A stretch of DNA of 34,784 nt from Promineifilum sp. (GTDB lineage Bacteria; Chloroflexota; Anaerolineae; Promineifilales; Promineifilaceae), in the NCBI GenBank assembly GCA_019454405.1, contig JACFOH010000009.1, positions 1-34,784 on the forward strand, in the 5' to 3' direction. The notes under the pieces were generated by a model. The model was not told where the DNA came from and searched no databases. It saw only the letters and a list, made by a program, of their open reading frames with translations. Position numbers and translations under genes: made by a program. Below are positions 1 through 8,467 of the stretch, in pieces. Positions within the stretch are counted from its first letter, which is position 1, and the number at the start of each line of letters is the position of its first letter.

Positions 1-82
1 TGAATATATAGAAGGTCATCGACTGTTCATCGGTCAAGTCGCTGGCCTGAGTAATCAGACAAACCTTTAACGTCGAATCGGC

Positions 83-427
83 TTACTCTTTGCCGTTTAC
101 CTCTCCATTGTTCAGTTTCGTCGCGATTTCCTCGACCTGCCCCTTTCCCGTGTCTAAAACGATGCGCACCTGATCCTGGACCTGTTCCGTCAAGTCCTGT
201 GCACGCTGTCGCGTATCCGAGATCATGCTGCTCGCCCGATCGCGATACTCGCGCGTAGTGGATTCGGCCGAATGGCGGAAATCGGTGCTAACGTCAACCA
301 ATCTCTGCCGAGTATCAGGGCCGGATTGCGGGGCGAGGATCAGAGCAGTGGCAGCGCCTACAAGCGCCCCGATGACAAAACCGGCAAGAAAAGCCCCCAG
401 ATTATTATCGTTATCGTTCACTTCCAT
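83..427 (-). CDS. YtxH-like small membrane protein
   Basis: Encodes about 114 residues: a short acidic/Asn-rich start, one hydrophobic segment (LGAFLAGFVIGALVGAATAL) followed by LAPQSG and a charged helical tail with RQR/DTRQRA repeats. That is the plan of YtxH-domain proteins (one membrane anchor, then an amphipathic coiled-coil-like tail), whose role is poorly known and often stress-linked. The start is uncertain. The ATG at 427 lies only 2-3 bases after AGGAG, whereas the GTG at 421 lies 8 bases after it and is the better-spaced start; a TTG at 454 is unsupported. It sits just downstream of another membrane protein gene on the same strand and probably shares its transcript. Family call is fairly safe; function unknown. 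Confidence 0.7.
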   Translation of the reverse strand: MEVNDNDNNLGAFLAGFVIGALVGAATALILAPQSGPDTRQRLVDVSTDFRHSAESTTREYRDRASSMISDTRQRAQDLTEQVQDQVRIVLDTGKGQVEEIATKLNNGEVNGKE

Positions 428-459
428 TTCTCCTAGATAGATTGGCAGCCACAAGCTAT

Positions 460-921
460 TTATTTGCCTATATTTCGCCTTGGGTCACCGACCAGGATTT
501 CGATGCCGCGACGGATTCCCGCTACGTAGCTGCTGGCTTTCGTCGCGGGCCGGACTATATTTTCGCTCATGAAAACCGTTGTTCCCCGGATAGTACCCAA
601 CGTATCATTTGTCTTTAACAATATCGGTTTCAGTTCGAATTCTATCATGTTGATAAGTCGTATAATGCTGATGAGCAGAAGGATTAATACGACCCCCGAC
701 AAACATGATACTAACCCGAGCACGATGATAAAGATATCGCGGACGACCAGGATAGTATCCGCATAATTTATGGCCAGATAGGCGAGTAGCGCGATAAATA
801 AGGCCGAAATGATCAGCGTAATAATGACGCCGCCAATAATATACTTGCGCGGAATGAGAGGCTCGCTCTGCGCAGTCGAATCTGATGTGCTTGCTGATAC
901 TGGATAAGGAGCATCATTCAT
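460..921 (-). CDS. Two-helix membrane protein of unknown function
   Basis: A 153-residue protein with a polar N-terminus (about 1-26), two long hydrophobic segments (about residues 28-52 and 62-88, very Ile/Leu/Val rich) and a polar C-terminal half containing FELKPILLKTNDTLGTIRG and a basic end. The arrangement, a membrane hairpin followed by a tail with a 'TNDTL.TIRGT' stretch, recalls DUF948-like proteins that often neighbour YtxH genes, but I do not assign the family. The ATG at 921 is preceded by a G-rich Shine-Dalgarno-like run (GGGGTGGGG), and a good promoter lies just upstream, so this gene and the YtxH gene behind it form their own unit. Confidence 0.65.
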   Translation of the reverse strand: MNDAPYPVSASTSDSTAQSEPLIPRKYIIGGVIITLIISALFIALLAYLAINYADTILVVRDIFIIVLGLVSCLSGVVLILLLISIIRLINMIEFELKPILLKTNDTLGTIRGTTVFMSENIVRPATKASSYVAGIRRGIEILVGDPRRNIGK

Positions 922-940
922 TACATTAACCCCACCCCTT

Positions 941-969
941 AGTATACCAAGGATGACTGCTTACCTCAA
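941..969 (-). promoter_or_regulatory. Promoter for the two membrane protein genes
   Basis: On the minus strand TTGAGG (969-964) is followed after 17 bases by TATACT (946-941), close to the sigma70 consensus. Transcription would start near 934, about 13 bases before the ATG at 921. The -35 box overlaps the stop codon of the preceding gene. Confidence 0.6.
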
Positions 970-1250
970 TCGTGCCCCGGCTCCTGCCCCATGAGCCACC
1001 ACACGCCGAATAGTGCAAGCCATGCGCCGATGCTGGCGCTGACAAGGTGAAGCTTCCCCAACTTTAGCAGTTCAAAATTCAGGAAATCGCCGACGAACTG
1101 GCCGATGAAGAATCCTGCCCAGGCTGCGGCCAAATAGAGCAGGATGCGCCGGATCGATCCGCCAAAGACGACGTGGAACACGCCGCCATATATGGTGGCC
1201 AGCAAGAAACCTAGAACGAGGCTAGACGCGGAACCAGGAATTTCCATCAT
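966..1250 (-). CDS. Small three-helix membrane protein
   Basis: Ninety-four residues, almost entirely hydrophobic, with three predicted membrane segments: around residues 8-28 (SLVLGFLLATIYGGVFHVVFG), 34-55 (ILLYLAAAWAGFFIGQFVG) and 68-88 (LVSASIGAWLALFGVWWLM). There is no catalytic motif. The ATG at 1250 overlaps the last base of the mnmA stop codon (TGATG), so translation is probably coupled to MnmA. I do not recognise a named family; its place at the end of the desulfurase-MnmA operon may be incidental. Confidence 0.65.
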   Translation of the reverse strand: MMEIPGSASSLVLGFLLATIYGGVFHVVFGGSIRRILLYLAAAWAGFFIGQFVGDFLNFELLKLGKLHLVSASIGAWLALFGVWWLMGQEPGHD

Positions 1251-2413
1251 CAGAGTGCGTACTCCCCCGATCGATCGTCCTCGACCATGATTTCAAGGGC
1301 TTGATCGTTGGCAATAAGACCGCCGCCGAGACACGCTTCGCCGTCGTAGAATACGGCGGCTTGCCCCGACGTCACGCCGAAGGCCGGCTCGGCGAAGCGC
1401 ACCCTGGCCTGGTCCGCTCCGATGGGCCAAACGGTTGCCTCGAGCGCAGTCGCCTTATATCGGATTTTTACCTGAGCGAGGAATGGGGCGGCTGGAACTT
1501 CACCGCTGATCCAATTCACCCCGGTTGCCACCAGGTCACGTACGCCCAGGGCTGTACGCGGCCCAACGATAAGAGCGTTGCGCTCCAGGTCTTTGCGTAA
1601 TACGAAGAGCGGCTCGGCCGCGGCGATACCTAATCCTTTTCGTTGCCCAATAGTGTAGAAAGCCAACCCTTCATGCTGTCCTAATTCGTGGCCATCTTCA
1701 TCAAGAATAGGGCCGGCCGCCTGAACCTGGAGGCTGTTCTCGCGCAGAAAGCGCCTATAGTCGCCATCTTTCAGGAAACAAAGGTCCTGACTTTCCCGTT
1801 TGGATGCGACGAGCAATCCATATTGTCGTGCCAGGTCTCGCACTTCCGGCTTGGCGTAGTCACCGATAGGAAAGAAGACACGCGCTAATTGATCTTGCCG
1901 CAAGGTGTATAAGACATAGGACTGATCCTTGTTTGAATCGAGTCCTTGCAACAAACTATATTTGCCACCAACCTGGCTCACTCTGGCGTAATGGCCCGTG
2001 ACCAGATAGTCAGCGCCCAAGGCCATTGCTCTTTCCAGCAAGTAGGTGAAGCGAATCTGACGATTACACTCTACGCATGGGTTGGGTGTACGGCCTGCCT
2101 CGTGCTCGCGGATGAAGAACTGGACGATCGCTTGTCGAAAATGTTGTTGTGCATCGACAACGTAGAATGGAATACCCAGCCGGTCAGCTACGCGACGGGC
2201 GTCAGCCATTTGATCCGGCGTGCAGCAACGATTCGTCGGCGCACTCGTCCCTGTTCCTGGCTCACTCCATAATCGCAGCATCATGCCGATGACTTCGTGA
2301 CCTTGATCGACTAATAATGCTGCCGCGACGGAGCTATCGACGCCGCCACTCATGGCTACGACGATTCGCCGTCGCTCGCCGGTTCGGGTTTCACTCATGG
2401 GCATAGGGTTCAT
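1250..2413 (-). CDS. mnmA: tRNA-specific 2-thiouridylase MnmA
   Basis: MnmA activates the C2 of the wobble uridine (U34) of Lys, Glu and Gln tRNAs with ATP and inserts sulfur delivered as a persulfide. The sequence has the PP-loop SGGVDSSVAA near the N-terminus, the conserved PNPCVECNRQIRF with the first catalytic cysteine, TGHYAR, and KRESQDLCFL with the second cysteine, then the C-terminal beta-barrel including FYTIGQRKGLGI. Length (about 387 residues) is normal. The first ATG (2413) is used here; ATGs at 2404 and 2398 and a TTG at 2422 are alternatives and none has a clear Shine-Dalgarno sequence. The TTG overlaps the stop of the upstream desulfurase, which suggests the two are translated as a coupled pair. 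Confidence 0.95.
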   Translation of the reverse strand: MNPMPMSETRTGERRRIVVAMSGGVDSSVAAALLVDQGHEVIGMMLRLWSEPGTGTSAPTNRCCTPDQMADARRVADRLGIPFYVVDAQQHFRQAIVQFFIREHEAGRTPNPCVECNRQIRFTYLLERAMALGADYLVTGHYARVSQVGGKYSLLQGLDSNKDQSYVLYTLRQDQLARVFFPIGDYAKPEVRDLARQYGLLVASKRESQDLCFLKDGDYRRFLRENSLQVQAAGPILDEDGHELGQHEGLAFYTIGQRKGLGIAAAEPLFVLRKDLERNALIVGPRTALGVRDLVATGVNWISGEVPAAPFLAQVKIRYKATALEATVWPIGADQARVRFAEPAFGVTSGQAAVFYDGEACLGGGLIANDQALEIMVEDDRSGEYAL

Positions 2414-2418
2414 GATGT

Positions 2419-3606
2419 TCAATGGATCGCGGTCGAGAAGCTGTGCTCAATAGTCGAAAGCGCCTCAACGATTTCTTGTAGTTTGCCTACCGTGTAATCG
2501 ATGTCGGCTGCCGTATTCTGTGTTCCGATGGTCAACCGCAGGCCGCCCTTTGTCCATTCTGGCTCTAATCCGAGCGCCTGCAGAACGGCCGATGGCTTGG
2601 GATCGCCACTGCTGCATGCAGATCCACTGCTGGCGGCGATACCGGCCATGTCCAGATGCATGAGTAAATCATTGCCGCTGATATGGCGGAAGGCGAAGCT
2701 CGCGTTGTGTGCCAGCCGCTCCGTGGGGTGACCTGTGATGATGACGCTTTCGGGCATGGCCTGGGTGAGTCTGTTCATAAGTTGGTCGCGCAGGGCCAAT
2801 ACATGGGCGCGTCGTTCATCCAGTTCGACCATAGCCAACCGTAATGCTTCGGCCGCCCCGACGATGAGGGGGACATTGAGCGTGCCCGCCCGCAACCCGC
2901 CCTCGTGACCGCCACCCGTTTGAGATGGGACAAGATCGATTTCCGATCGCCGGATAAGGATTCCGATGCCCTTTGGCCCATAAAATTTGTGTGGGGCTAT
3001 GGTCATCAGGTCAATTGGCTCGTTATCCAGGCGCCAGCGTCGCATGGCGACAAGTTGAACGGCGTCGGTGTGATAGGCGATCCCGCGTGACCGTGCTAAT
3101 GCGCCTATCTCTTGCCACGGTTGGAGCGTGCCGACTTCGTTATTGGCCGCCATCACGCTGATAAGGCTTGTATCCGGGCGCAGTGCCGCTTCGACATCCT
3201 CTATTCGCACCTGGCCGAATTTATCAACGGGCAAAATGGTCAGATCGAATCCGTAATAGTCGCGTAGCTGGCGCGCCGTTTCTAATACCGCGCTATGTTC
3301 AATAGCGCTTGTGATAAGATGCTCGCCTTTCCCTGCGGCGCGCGCGGATAACATTACGCCGCGCAGAGCCAGGTTGTTGCTTTCCGATCCACATCCGGTG
3401 AAGATGACGGAGCCTGGTTGCGTGCCCAGCGAGTCCGCTACGGTTTCGCGCGCCTCTTCCACTGCTCGCGCGGCATTATATCCTGTATGGTGGTGTGATG
3501 ACGGATTCCCGAAATGCTCATTCCAGTAGGGAGCCATCGCCTCCATGACCGCTGGATGAACGGGTGTGGTCGCGCCATGGTCAAGATAAATGGTATTGCT
3601 TCGCAT
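2419..3606 (-). CDS. Cysteine desulfurase (IscS/NifS family)
   Basis: A PLP enzyme that removes sulfur from L-cysteine and holds it as a persulfide. Visible signatures: LDHGATTPVHP at the N-terminus, the PLP-stacking His104, Asp181 and Gln184 of the cofactor site, the Schiff-base Lys207 in APHKFYGPKG, and the sulfur-accepting Cys331 in SGSACSSGDPKPS on the long mobile loop typical of IscS/NifS-type (class I) enzymes. Length 395 residues is standard. It lies immediately upstream of mnmA, as in the B. subtilis yrvO-mnmA pair where the desulfurase feeds MnmA directly. No iscU or sufU scaffold gene is nearby, so a dedicated tRNA-thiolation role is likely but inferred. Confidence 0.92.
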   Translation of the reverse strand: MRSNTIYLDHGATTPVHPAVMEAMAPYWNEHFGNPSSHHHTGYNAARAVEEARETVADSLGTQPGSVIFTGCGSESNNLALRGVMLSARAAGKGEHLITSAIEHSAVLETARQLRDYYGFDLTILPVDKFGQVRIEDVEAALRPDTSLISVMAANNEVGTLQPWQEIGALARSRGIAYHTDAVQLVAMRRWRLDNEPIDLMTIAPHKFYGPKGIGILIRRSEIDLVPSQTGGGHEGGLRAGTLNVPLIVGAAEALRLAMVELDERRAHVLALRDQLMNRLTQAMPESVIITGHPTERLAHNASFAFRHISGNDLLMHLDMAGIAASSGSACSSGDPKPSAVLQALGLEPEWTKGGLRLTIGTQNTAADIDYTVGKLQEIVEALSTIEHSFSTAIH

Positions 3607-3620
3607 AATGATGTATTGAA

Positions 3621-5705
3621 TCAGAGTGGAGCGATGGGTAACTGGACCGTGAATACTGACCCCTCACCAAGTGTGCTCTGTACGCTGATCCTTCCATTAT
3701 AGTTCTTAAGGATCTCATTTACCATGTAGAGGCCCAGGCCGGTGCCGGCGACGCCACGTTCGATGGCTGTTTGTGTGCGATAGAAGCGCTTGAAGAGGTG
3801 CCGCATCGACTGTGGTGGGATACCAATACCTTCATCGCTTATCTCGATTATAACGTTGCCCTCTTCGTGCCGGATGTTGACCTGGACATTACCCGACGGC
3901 GTGAATTTGACGGCGTTATCTAATAGATTTTCCAGTATCAGTTCGATTGCCTCGGTGTTGCCGATCACAGGCGGCAAGTCGGGAGCGATTCGCTGTCGGA
4001 AGAGCAGCCCTTTTTGAACGGCTCGTTCGGCGAAGGGTGGGAGTATGTCCTCGATAATTGGATTCAGTTCTATGGCTGCTGGCCCTCGCAGGATTTCGTG
4101 GGCGTCCATTTTAGCTATATCCAATACTTGCCGGATCATGCGCTGTAAGCGGTCGCTTTCACGCTCGATGACACCCAGGAAACGCGCGGCTTTATCGGGC
4201 TGTCGCGCTTTCCCCTCTTGTAACAAACGAGAGTACATCAGAATTGTCGCTAGCGGGGTTCGCAATTCCTGGGCGATTGTATCGAACAAGTCGTCTCGCA
4301 TCCGCTCTACTTCATGGACTTGGGTAACGTCGCTGAAGACGAGGACAGCTTCCTCAGCATTTCCAGCCTTGTTCTCGATAGCCACCCCACTAACGATGAC
4401 CGGCATCACGCGGCCGTCTGGGCGCAAAAGATCGGCCGCCAGCAGCATCTCCCCTTCTGAATCGAATACCCGTGTAACCAGTGAATCCAGTTCACCTCGC
4501 TGAGTATGCAAGTGTTCATCGATTGGACTACCGATTAGGTTGGCCTCGTCTTGTCCAAGGAGGGTGCTGAAGGCGTTATTAACCTTACTAATGATGCCGC
4601 CACGATTGATCGTTACTAACCCCTCGGAGATATGCTCAAATAACACCTCTATTCGCTGCGATTCAGCCACTAATTCTGCACGAAGGTTGGCATTTTCGAG
4701 CGCCGCTGCTACAGGGCCGCCCAGATTTTGTATCAACTGCAAATCATGCCCGGTGAATTCGCCGGACAATCGATTGATGGCTTGCAACACCCCGATGGTT
4801 CGGCCGCCTACTATTAGGGGAATACAGATCATCGATTGAGTCCGGAACCCCGAGCTCCGATCAATGTCTAAAAAGAATCGCCTATCCGAATAGGCGTTGT
4901 TAATGATGACAGGCTCTTTATGCTCGGCAACCCAGCCGGCGATGCCCTGGCCGCGTTTAAGTCGTACTGAGGGTGAATGAGCAGACGCCGGCCTCATTAA
5001 CTCCCCGGGAAAGAGAATGTCGCCTGTGGCAACTTCAACGAGGCCCATGGATAGCGTCTCGACGTTTAACGTTTGTCGGATCGGCCCGGCTAATAGCTGG
5101 TAGATCTCCTGGATACTTACCGTTGCGCCAAGCGCCTGGCTGATCTCTGAGACGATGGCCGATTCTGCTATACGATGATCAGTTGCTTCCCTCAACGCAG
5201 CCCGTCCCAGGAACACGCGTAACAGGTTGCTGATCTGTCCTATCAACTCGAGATCGATGTCGCTGTTTTCAGGCGGGTCGACCAAGGCCAATAAAACCGG
5301 CGGGTGAGGCGCTCGAGATTGTTCTCTCTGGACAATGGGGGCAATGATCAGTCTACGGCGTGCCTGTAGCCATAGTTGGCTGGACATGACTTCGGAAGCC
5401 GGTATGTCCAGTTTGTCGAGGTAAGCGGGATGATCGCTAGCCAGTAAATTATCGATGCCTGCCTCGTTCGCGAGCCATCGCTCCTGGTTTGTTGAGCCGT
5501 CAGGGTTCGAGATCCATAGACTATAGGACGGTTCATCGCTGTCCGCTAATGCCACTAACGCTTGGCAACTCAGATGTTTGGCCACATAGAGCGAGAAGCT
5601 GGCGCATACGCTGTGAAGGTCGAAAACGTCTTGCAGGTCGTGAAGAATATCCCGCCATAATGAGGGAGGGGCCTGGTTTAGTTGGGGCCTGACAGCATTG
5701 ACCAT
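3621..5705 (-). CDS. GAF/PAS sensor histidine kinase-like protein lacking the phospho-acceptor His
   Basis: A soluble 694-residue multidomain protein with no membrane segment. An N-terminal GAF-like region (about 15-165) is followed by a clear GAF domain (about 185-345, GIAGWVAEHKEPVIINNAYSD and IPLIVGGRTIGVLQAINR), a PAS domain (about 350-460), a HisKA-like dimerisation helix (about 470-540) and a complete HATPase domain (about 580-692) with N box ENLLDNAVKFTPSG, G1 box SDEGIGIPP, F box LFKRFYRT and G2 box GTGLGLYM. In the H box the expected S/A-H-ELRTPL reads AQELRTPL: residue 479 is Gln, codon CAG at 4271-4269. ATP binding looks intact but autophosphorylation at the usual site should be impossible. 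No response regulator gene is adjacent; the desulfurase follows after 14 bases. The ATG at 5705 follows a -10 box by 6 bases. Confidence 0.88.
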   Translation of the reverse strand: MVNAVRPQLNQAPPSLWRDILHDLQDVFDLHSVCASFSLYVAKHLSCQALVALADSDEPSYSLWISNPDGSTNQERWLANEAGIDNLLASDHPAYLDKLDIPASEVMSSQLWLQARRRLIIAPIVQREQSRAPHPPVLLALVDPPENSDIDLELIGQISNLLRVFLGRAALREATDHRIAESAIVSEISQALGATVSIQEIYQLLAGPIRQTLNVETLSMGLVEVATGDILFPGELMRPASAHSPSVRLKRGQGIAGWVAEHKEPVIINNAYSDRRFFLDIDRSSGFRTQSMICIPLIVGGRTIGVLQAINRLSGEFTGHDLQLIQNLGGPVAAALENANLRAELVAESQRIEVLFEHISEGLVTINRGGIISKVNNAFSTLLGQDEANLIGSPIDEHLHTQRGELDSLVTRVFDSEGEMLLAADLLRPDGRVMPVIVSGVAIENKAGNAEEAVLVFSDVTQVHEVERMRDDLFDTIAQELRTPLATILMYSRLLQEGKARQPDKAARFLGVIERESDRLQRMIRQVLDIAKMDAHEILRGPAAIELNPIIEDILPPFAERAVQKGLLFRQRIAPDLPPVIGNTEAIELILENLLDNAVKFTPSGNVQVNIRHEEGNVIIEISDEGIGIPPQSMRHLFKRFYRTQTAIERGVAGTGLGLYMVNEILKNYNGRISVQSTLGEGSVFTVQLPIAPL

Positions 5706-5740
5706 AGGGGAGTTATAGCCCCGGGTTGGTACATCGGCAA
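5706..5740 (-). promoter_or_regulatory. Promoter of the histidine kinase operon, probably leaderless
   Basis: On the minus strand TTGCCG (5740-5735), a 17-base spacer and TATAAC (5717-5712) are followed after 6 bases by the ATG at 5705. The predicted transcription start coincides with the A of the start codon and there is no Shine-Dalgarno sequence. Confidence 0.6.
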
Positions 5741-5785
5741 GCGCCTAAGAGAAGCTCTCACCGCCTGAGCGTAGGAGGGTGAAGC

Positions 5786-7151
<1,366 letters not shown>

Positions 7152-7152
7152 C

Positions 7153-7180
7153 TTGTATAGAGATTGTGATTTTGTATGAT
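7153..7180 (+). promoter_or_regulatory. Possible promoter for clpP
   Basis: TTGTAT (7153-7158) and TATGAT (7175-7180) are separated by 16 bases in the gap between eno and clpP. A start near 7187 would give a leader of about 40 bases with GAGGAG at 7213-7218. It is weaker than the eno promoter, so read-through from eno is also possible. Confidence 0.35.
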
Positions 7181-7227
7181 GATTCCTGGTGCGTTTACCA
7201 GTTGACTACTCTGAGGAGCGTGACTAT

Positions 7228-7887
7228 ATGAATGACCTTGCGCAACGCGTCCCCACCATGGACGACGATGACGACTTTCCCGAAATCGAACCGATTGAGG
7301 AACCGGATGAGAATGGTGAAGAGGAACCCGGCAAGAAGGGCGATCGCCCAACTTCCGTCGAAGAGCGTCTGTTAAAGAACCGAACTATTCTTATCTACGG
7401 CCCCATTGACATGAACGTAGCCATGGATGTGACCAAGCGACTGCTGGTCATGGATGGCGAATCGCACGATGAGATTCGTATCTTCATCAATTCCCCGGGC
7501 GGGCATGTGGAATCGGGCGACACTATCTATGATATGATCCGGTTCGTTCAATCCCCAGTGAAGATTATTGGGACGGGCTGGGTTGCCAGCGCCGGCGCCT
7601 TGATCTACGCTGCGGCCGATCTTGAGAATCGCTATAGTTTGCCGAACACTCGTTTTCTGCTCCATCAACCGGCCGGCGGCGCCACGGGCCAGGCGTCCGA
7701 TATCGCCATCGAAGCCCAGGAGATTATCAAGATGCGTCGGCGACTCAACGAGATCTTCGCTCGGCAGACGGGCCAGTCAATCGAGAAAGTCGAAGAGGAC
7801 ACCGACCGTAATTTCTGGATGTCGGCCGCCCAGGCCAAAGAATACGGGCTGGTCGGACATATCGTCGATTCTGCTGATCAAATCTGA
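7228..7887 (+). CDS. clpP: ClpP-family peptidase with Ser-His-Asn triad
   Basis: A 219-residue ClpP fold protein: INSPGGHVESGDTIYDMIRF, the nucleophile Ser121 in WVASAGALIYAA, the base His146 in LLHQPAGGATGQASDI, and EEDTDRNFWMSAAQAKEYGLVGHIV near the end. Aligned by eye with E. coli ClpP (Ser111, His136, Asp185; spacings 25 and 49) the third triad position is Asn195, codon AAT at 7810-7812. The N-terminus is unusual: an acidic run (MDDDDDFPEIEPIEEPDENG) and then RPTSVEERLLKNR where typical ClpP has an aromatic FDIYSRLLKER-type stretch. This is probably a divergent ClpP paralogue; a ClpX partner gene is not in the window. The ATG at 7228 has GAGGAG nine bases upstream; an in-frame GTG at 7189 is less likely. 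Confidence 0.88.
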   Translation: MNDLAQRVPTMDDDDDFPEIEPIEEPDENGEEEPGKKGDRPTSVEERLLKNRTILIYGPIDMNVAMDVTKRLLVMDGESHDEIRIFINSPGGHVESGDTIYDMIRFVQSPVKIIGTGWVASAGALIYAAADLENRYSLPNTRFLLHQPAGGATGQASDIAIEAQEIIKMRRRLNEIFARQTGQSIEKVEEDTDRNFWMSAAQAKEYGLVGHIVDSADQI

Positions 7888-7906
7888 TTTGTAGCTGTTC
7901 GTCTAT

Positions 7907-7936
7907 CTGGAGAGGCGCATATGTGTGCCTCTCCAG
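7907..7936 (+). terminator. Hairpin terminator after clpP
   Basis: CTGGAGAGGC (7907-7916) pairs perfectly with GCCTCTCCAG (7927-7936). Inner pairs, including one G-U, extend the stem towards a TATG loop. It lies 20 bases after the clpP stop and is followed by a pyrimidine-rich but not strongly T-rich stretch, so terminator activity is likely rather than certain. Confidence 0.6.
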
Positions 7937-7974
7937 GCCTTCTCTATTATTCAGCCGCCCTTCCGAATTGAAGC

Positions 7975-8463
7975 ATGAAAACGTTGTTGCTCCTACGCCA
8001 TGCGAAGTCGAGTTGGGATAACAGCCATCTCCCCGACTATGATCGCCCGCTAAACGATCGCGGCCTTCGCGACGCCCCAAGAATGGGTAAATTGCTCAAT
8101 TCGCTTGACCTTGTCCCCGATCTCATTCTCACCTCGGGCGCCGAACGGGCTGCCGCGACGGCCGAGAGCGTGGCCATGGCGTCGTCATTTGCTGGTGATA
8201 TTCTCCGCACGGATAAACTCTACCTGGCCCCGCCTGATACTTATATCGCGCTGGCTCGTCAAATAAACGACGATATCGCCACGTTGATGATGGTTGGGCA
8301 TAACCCAGGGATTGAGATGTTGGTCGAACATCTCAGCGGCCATAGCGAACGAATGCCGACGGCTGCGCTAGCCTGTTTCCGTCTATCGATCGATAGTTGG
8401 CAGAGATTTCTCCCGAACGAGGTCTATGAACTTAAGGGTGTCTGGCGGCCGAAAGACTTGTAA
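7975..8463 (+). CDS. SixA-type histidine phosphatase
   Basis: A 162-residue member of the histidine phosphatase superfamily with the N-terminal phosphate pocket LLLLRHAKSSWDN (catalytic His9), DYDRPLNDRG, TSGAERAAATAE and the second histidine in MMVGHNPGIEMLVEHL. Short length and the RHAKSSW start match the SixA group, which in E. coli removes phosphate from phospho-histidine of phosphotransfer proteins. The actual substrate here is unknown; other small branch members act on phospho-sugars or nucleotides. It has only a weak ribosome binding site (TTGAAG) and ends four bases from the stop of the convergent STAND gene. Confidence 0.85.
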   Translation: MKTLLLLRHAKSSWDNSHLPDYDRPLNDRGLRDAPRMGKLLNSLDLVPDLILTSGAERAAATAESVAMASSFAGDILRTDKLYLAPPDTYIALARQINDDIATLMMVGHNPGIEMLVEHLSGHSERMPTAALACFRLSIDSWQRFLPNEVYELKGVWRPKDL

Positions 8464-8467
8464 CTTC

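Noticed and set aside
1..82. Left-edge sequence as part of a gene
   Set aside because: Too short and without motifs; no open frame or terminator could be supported on either strand.
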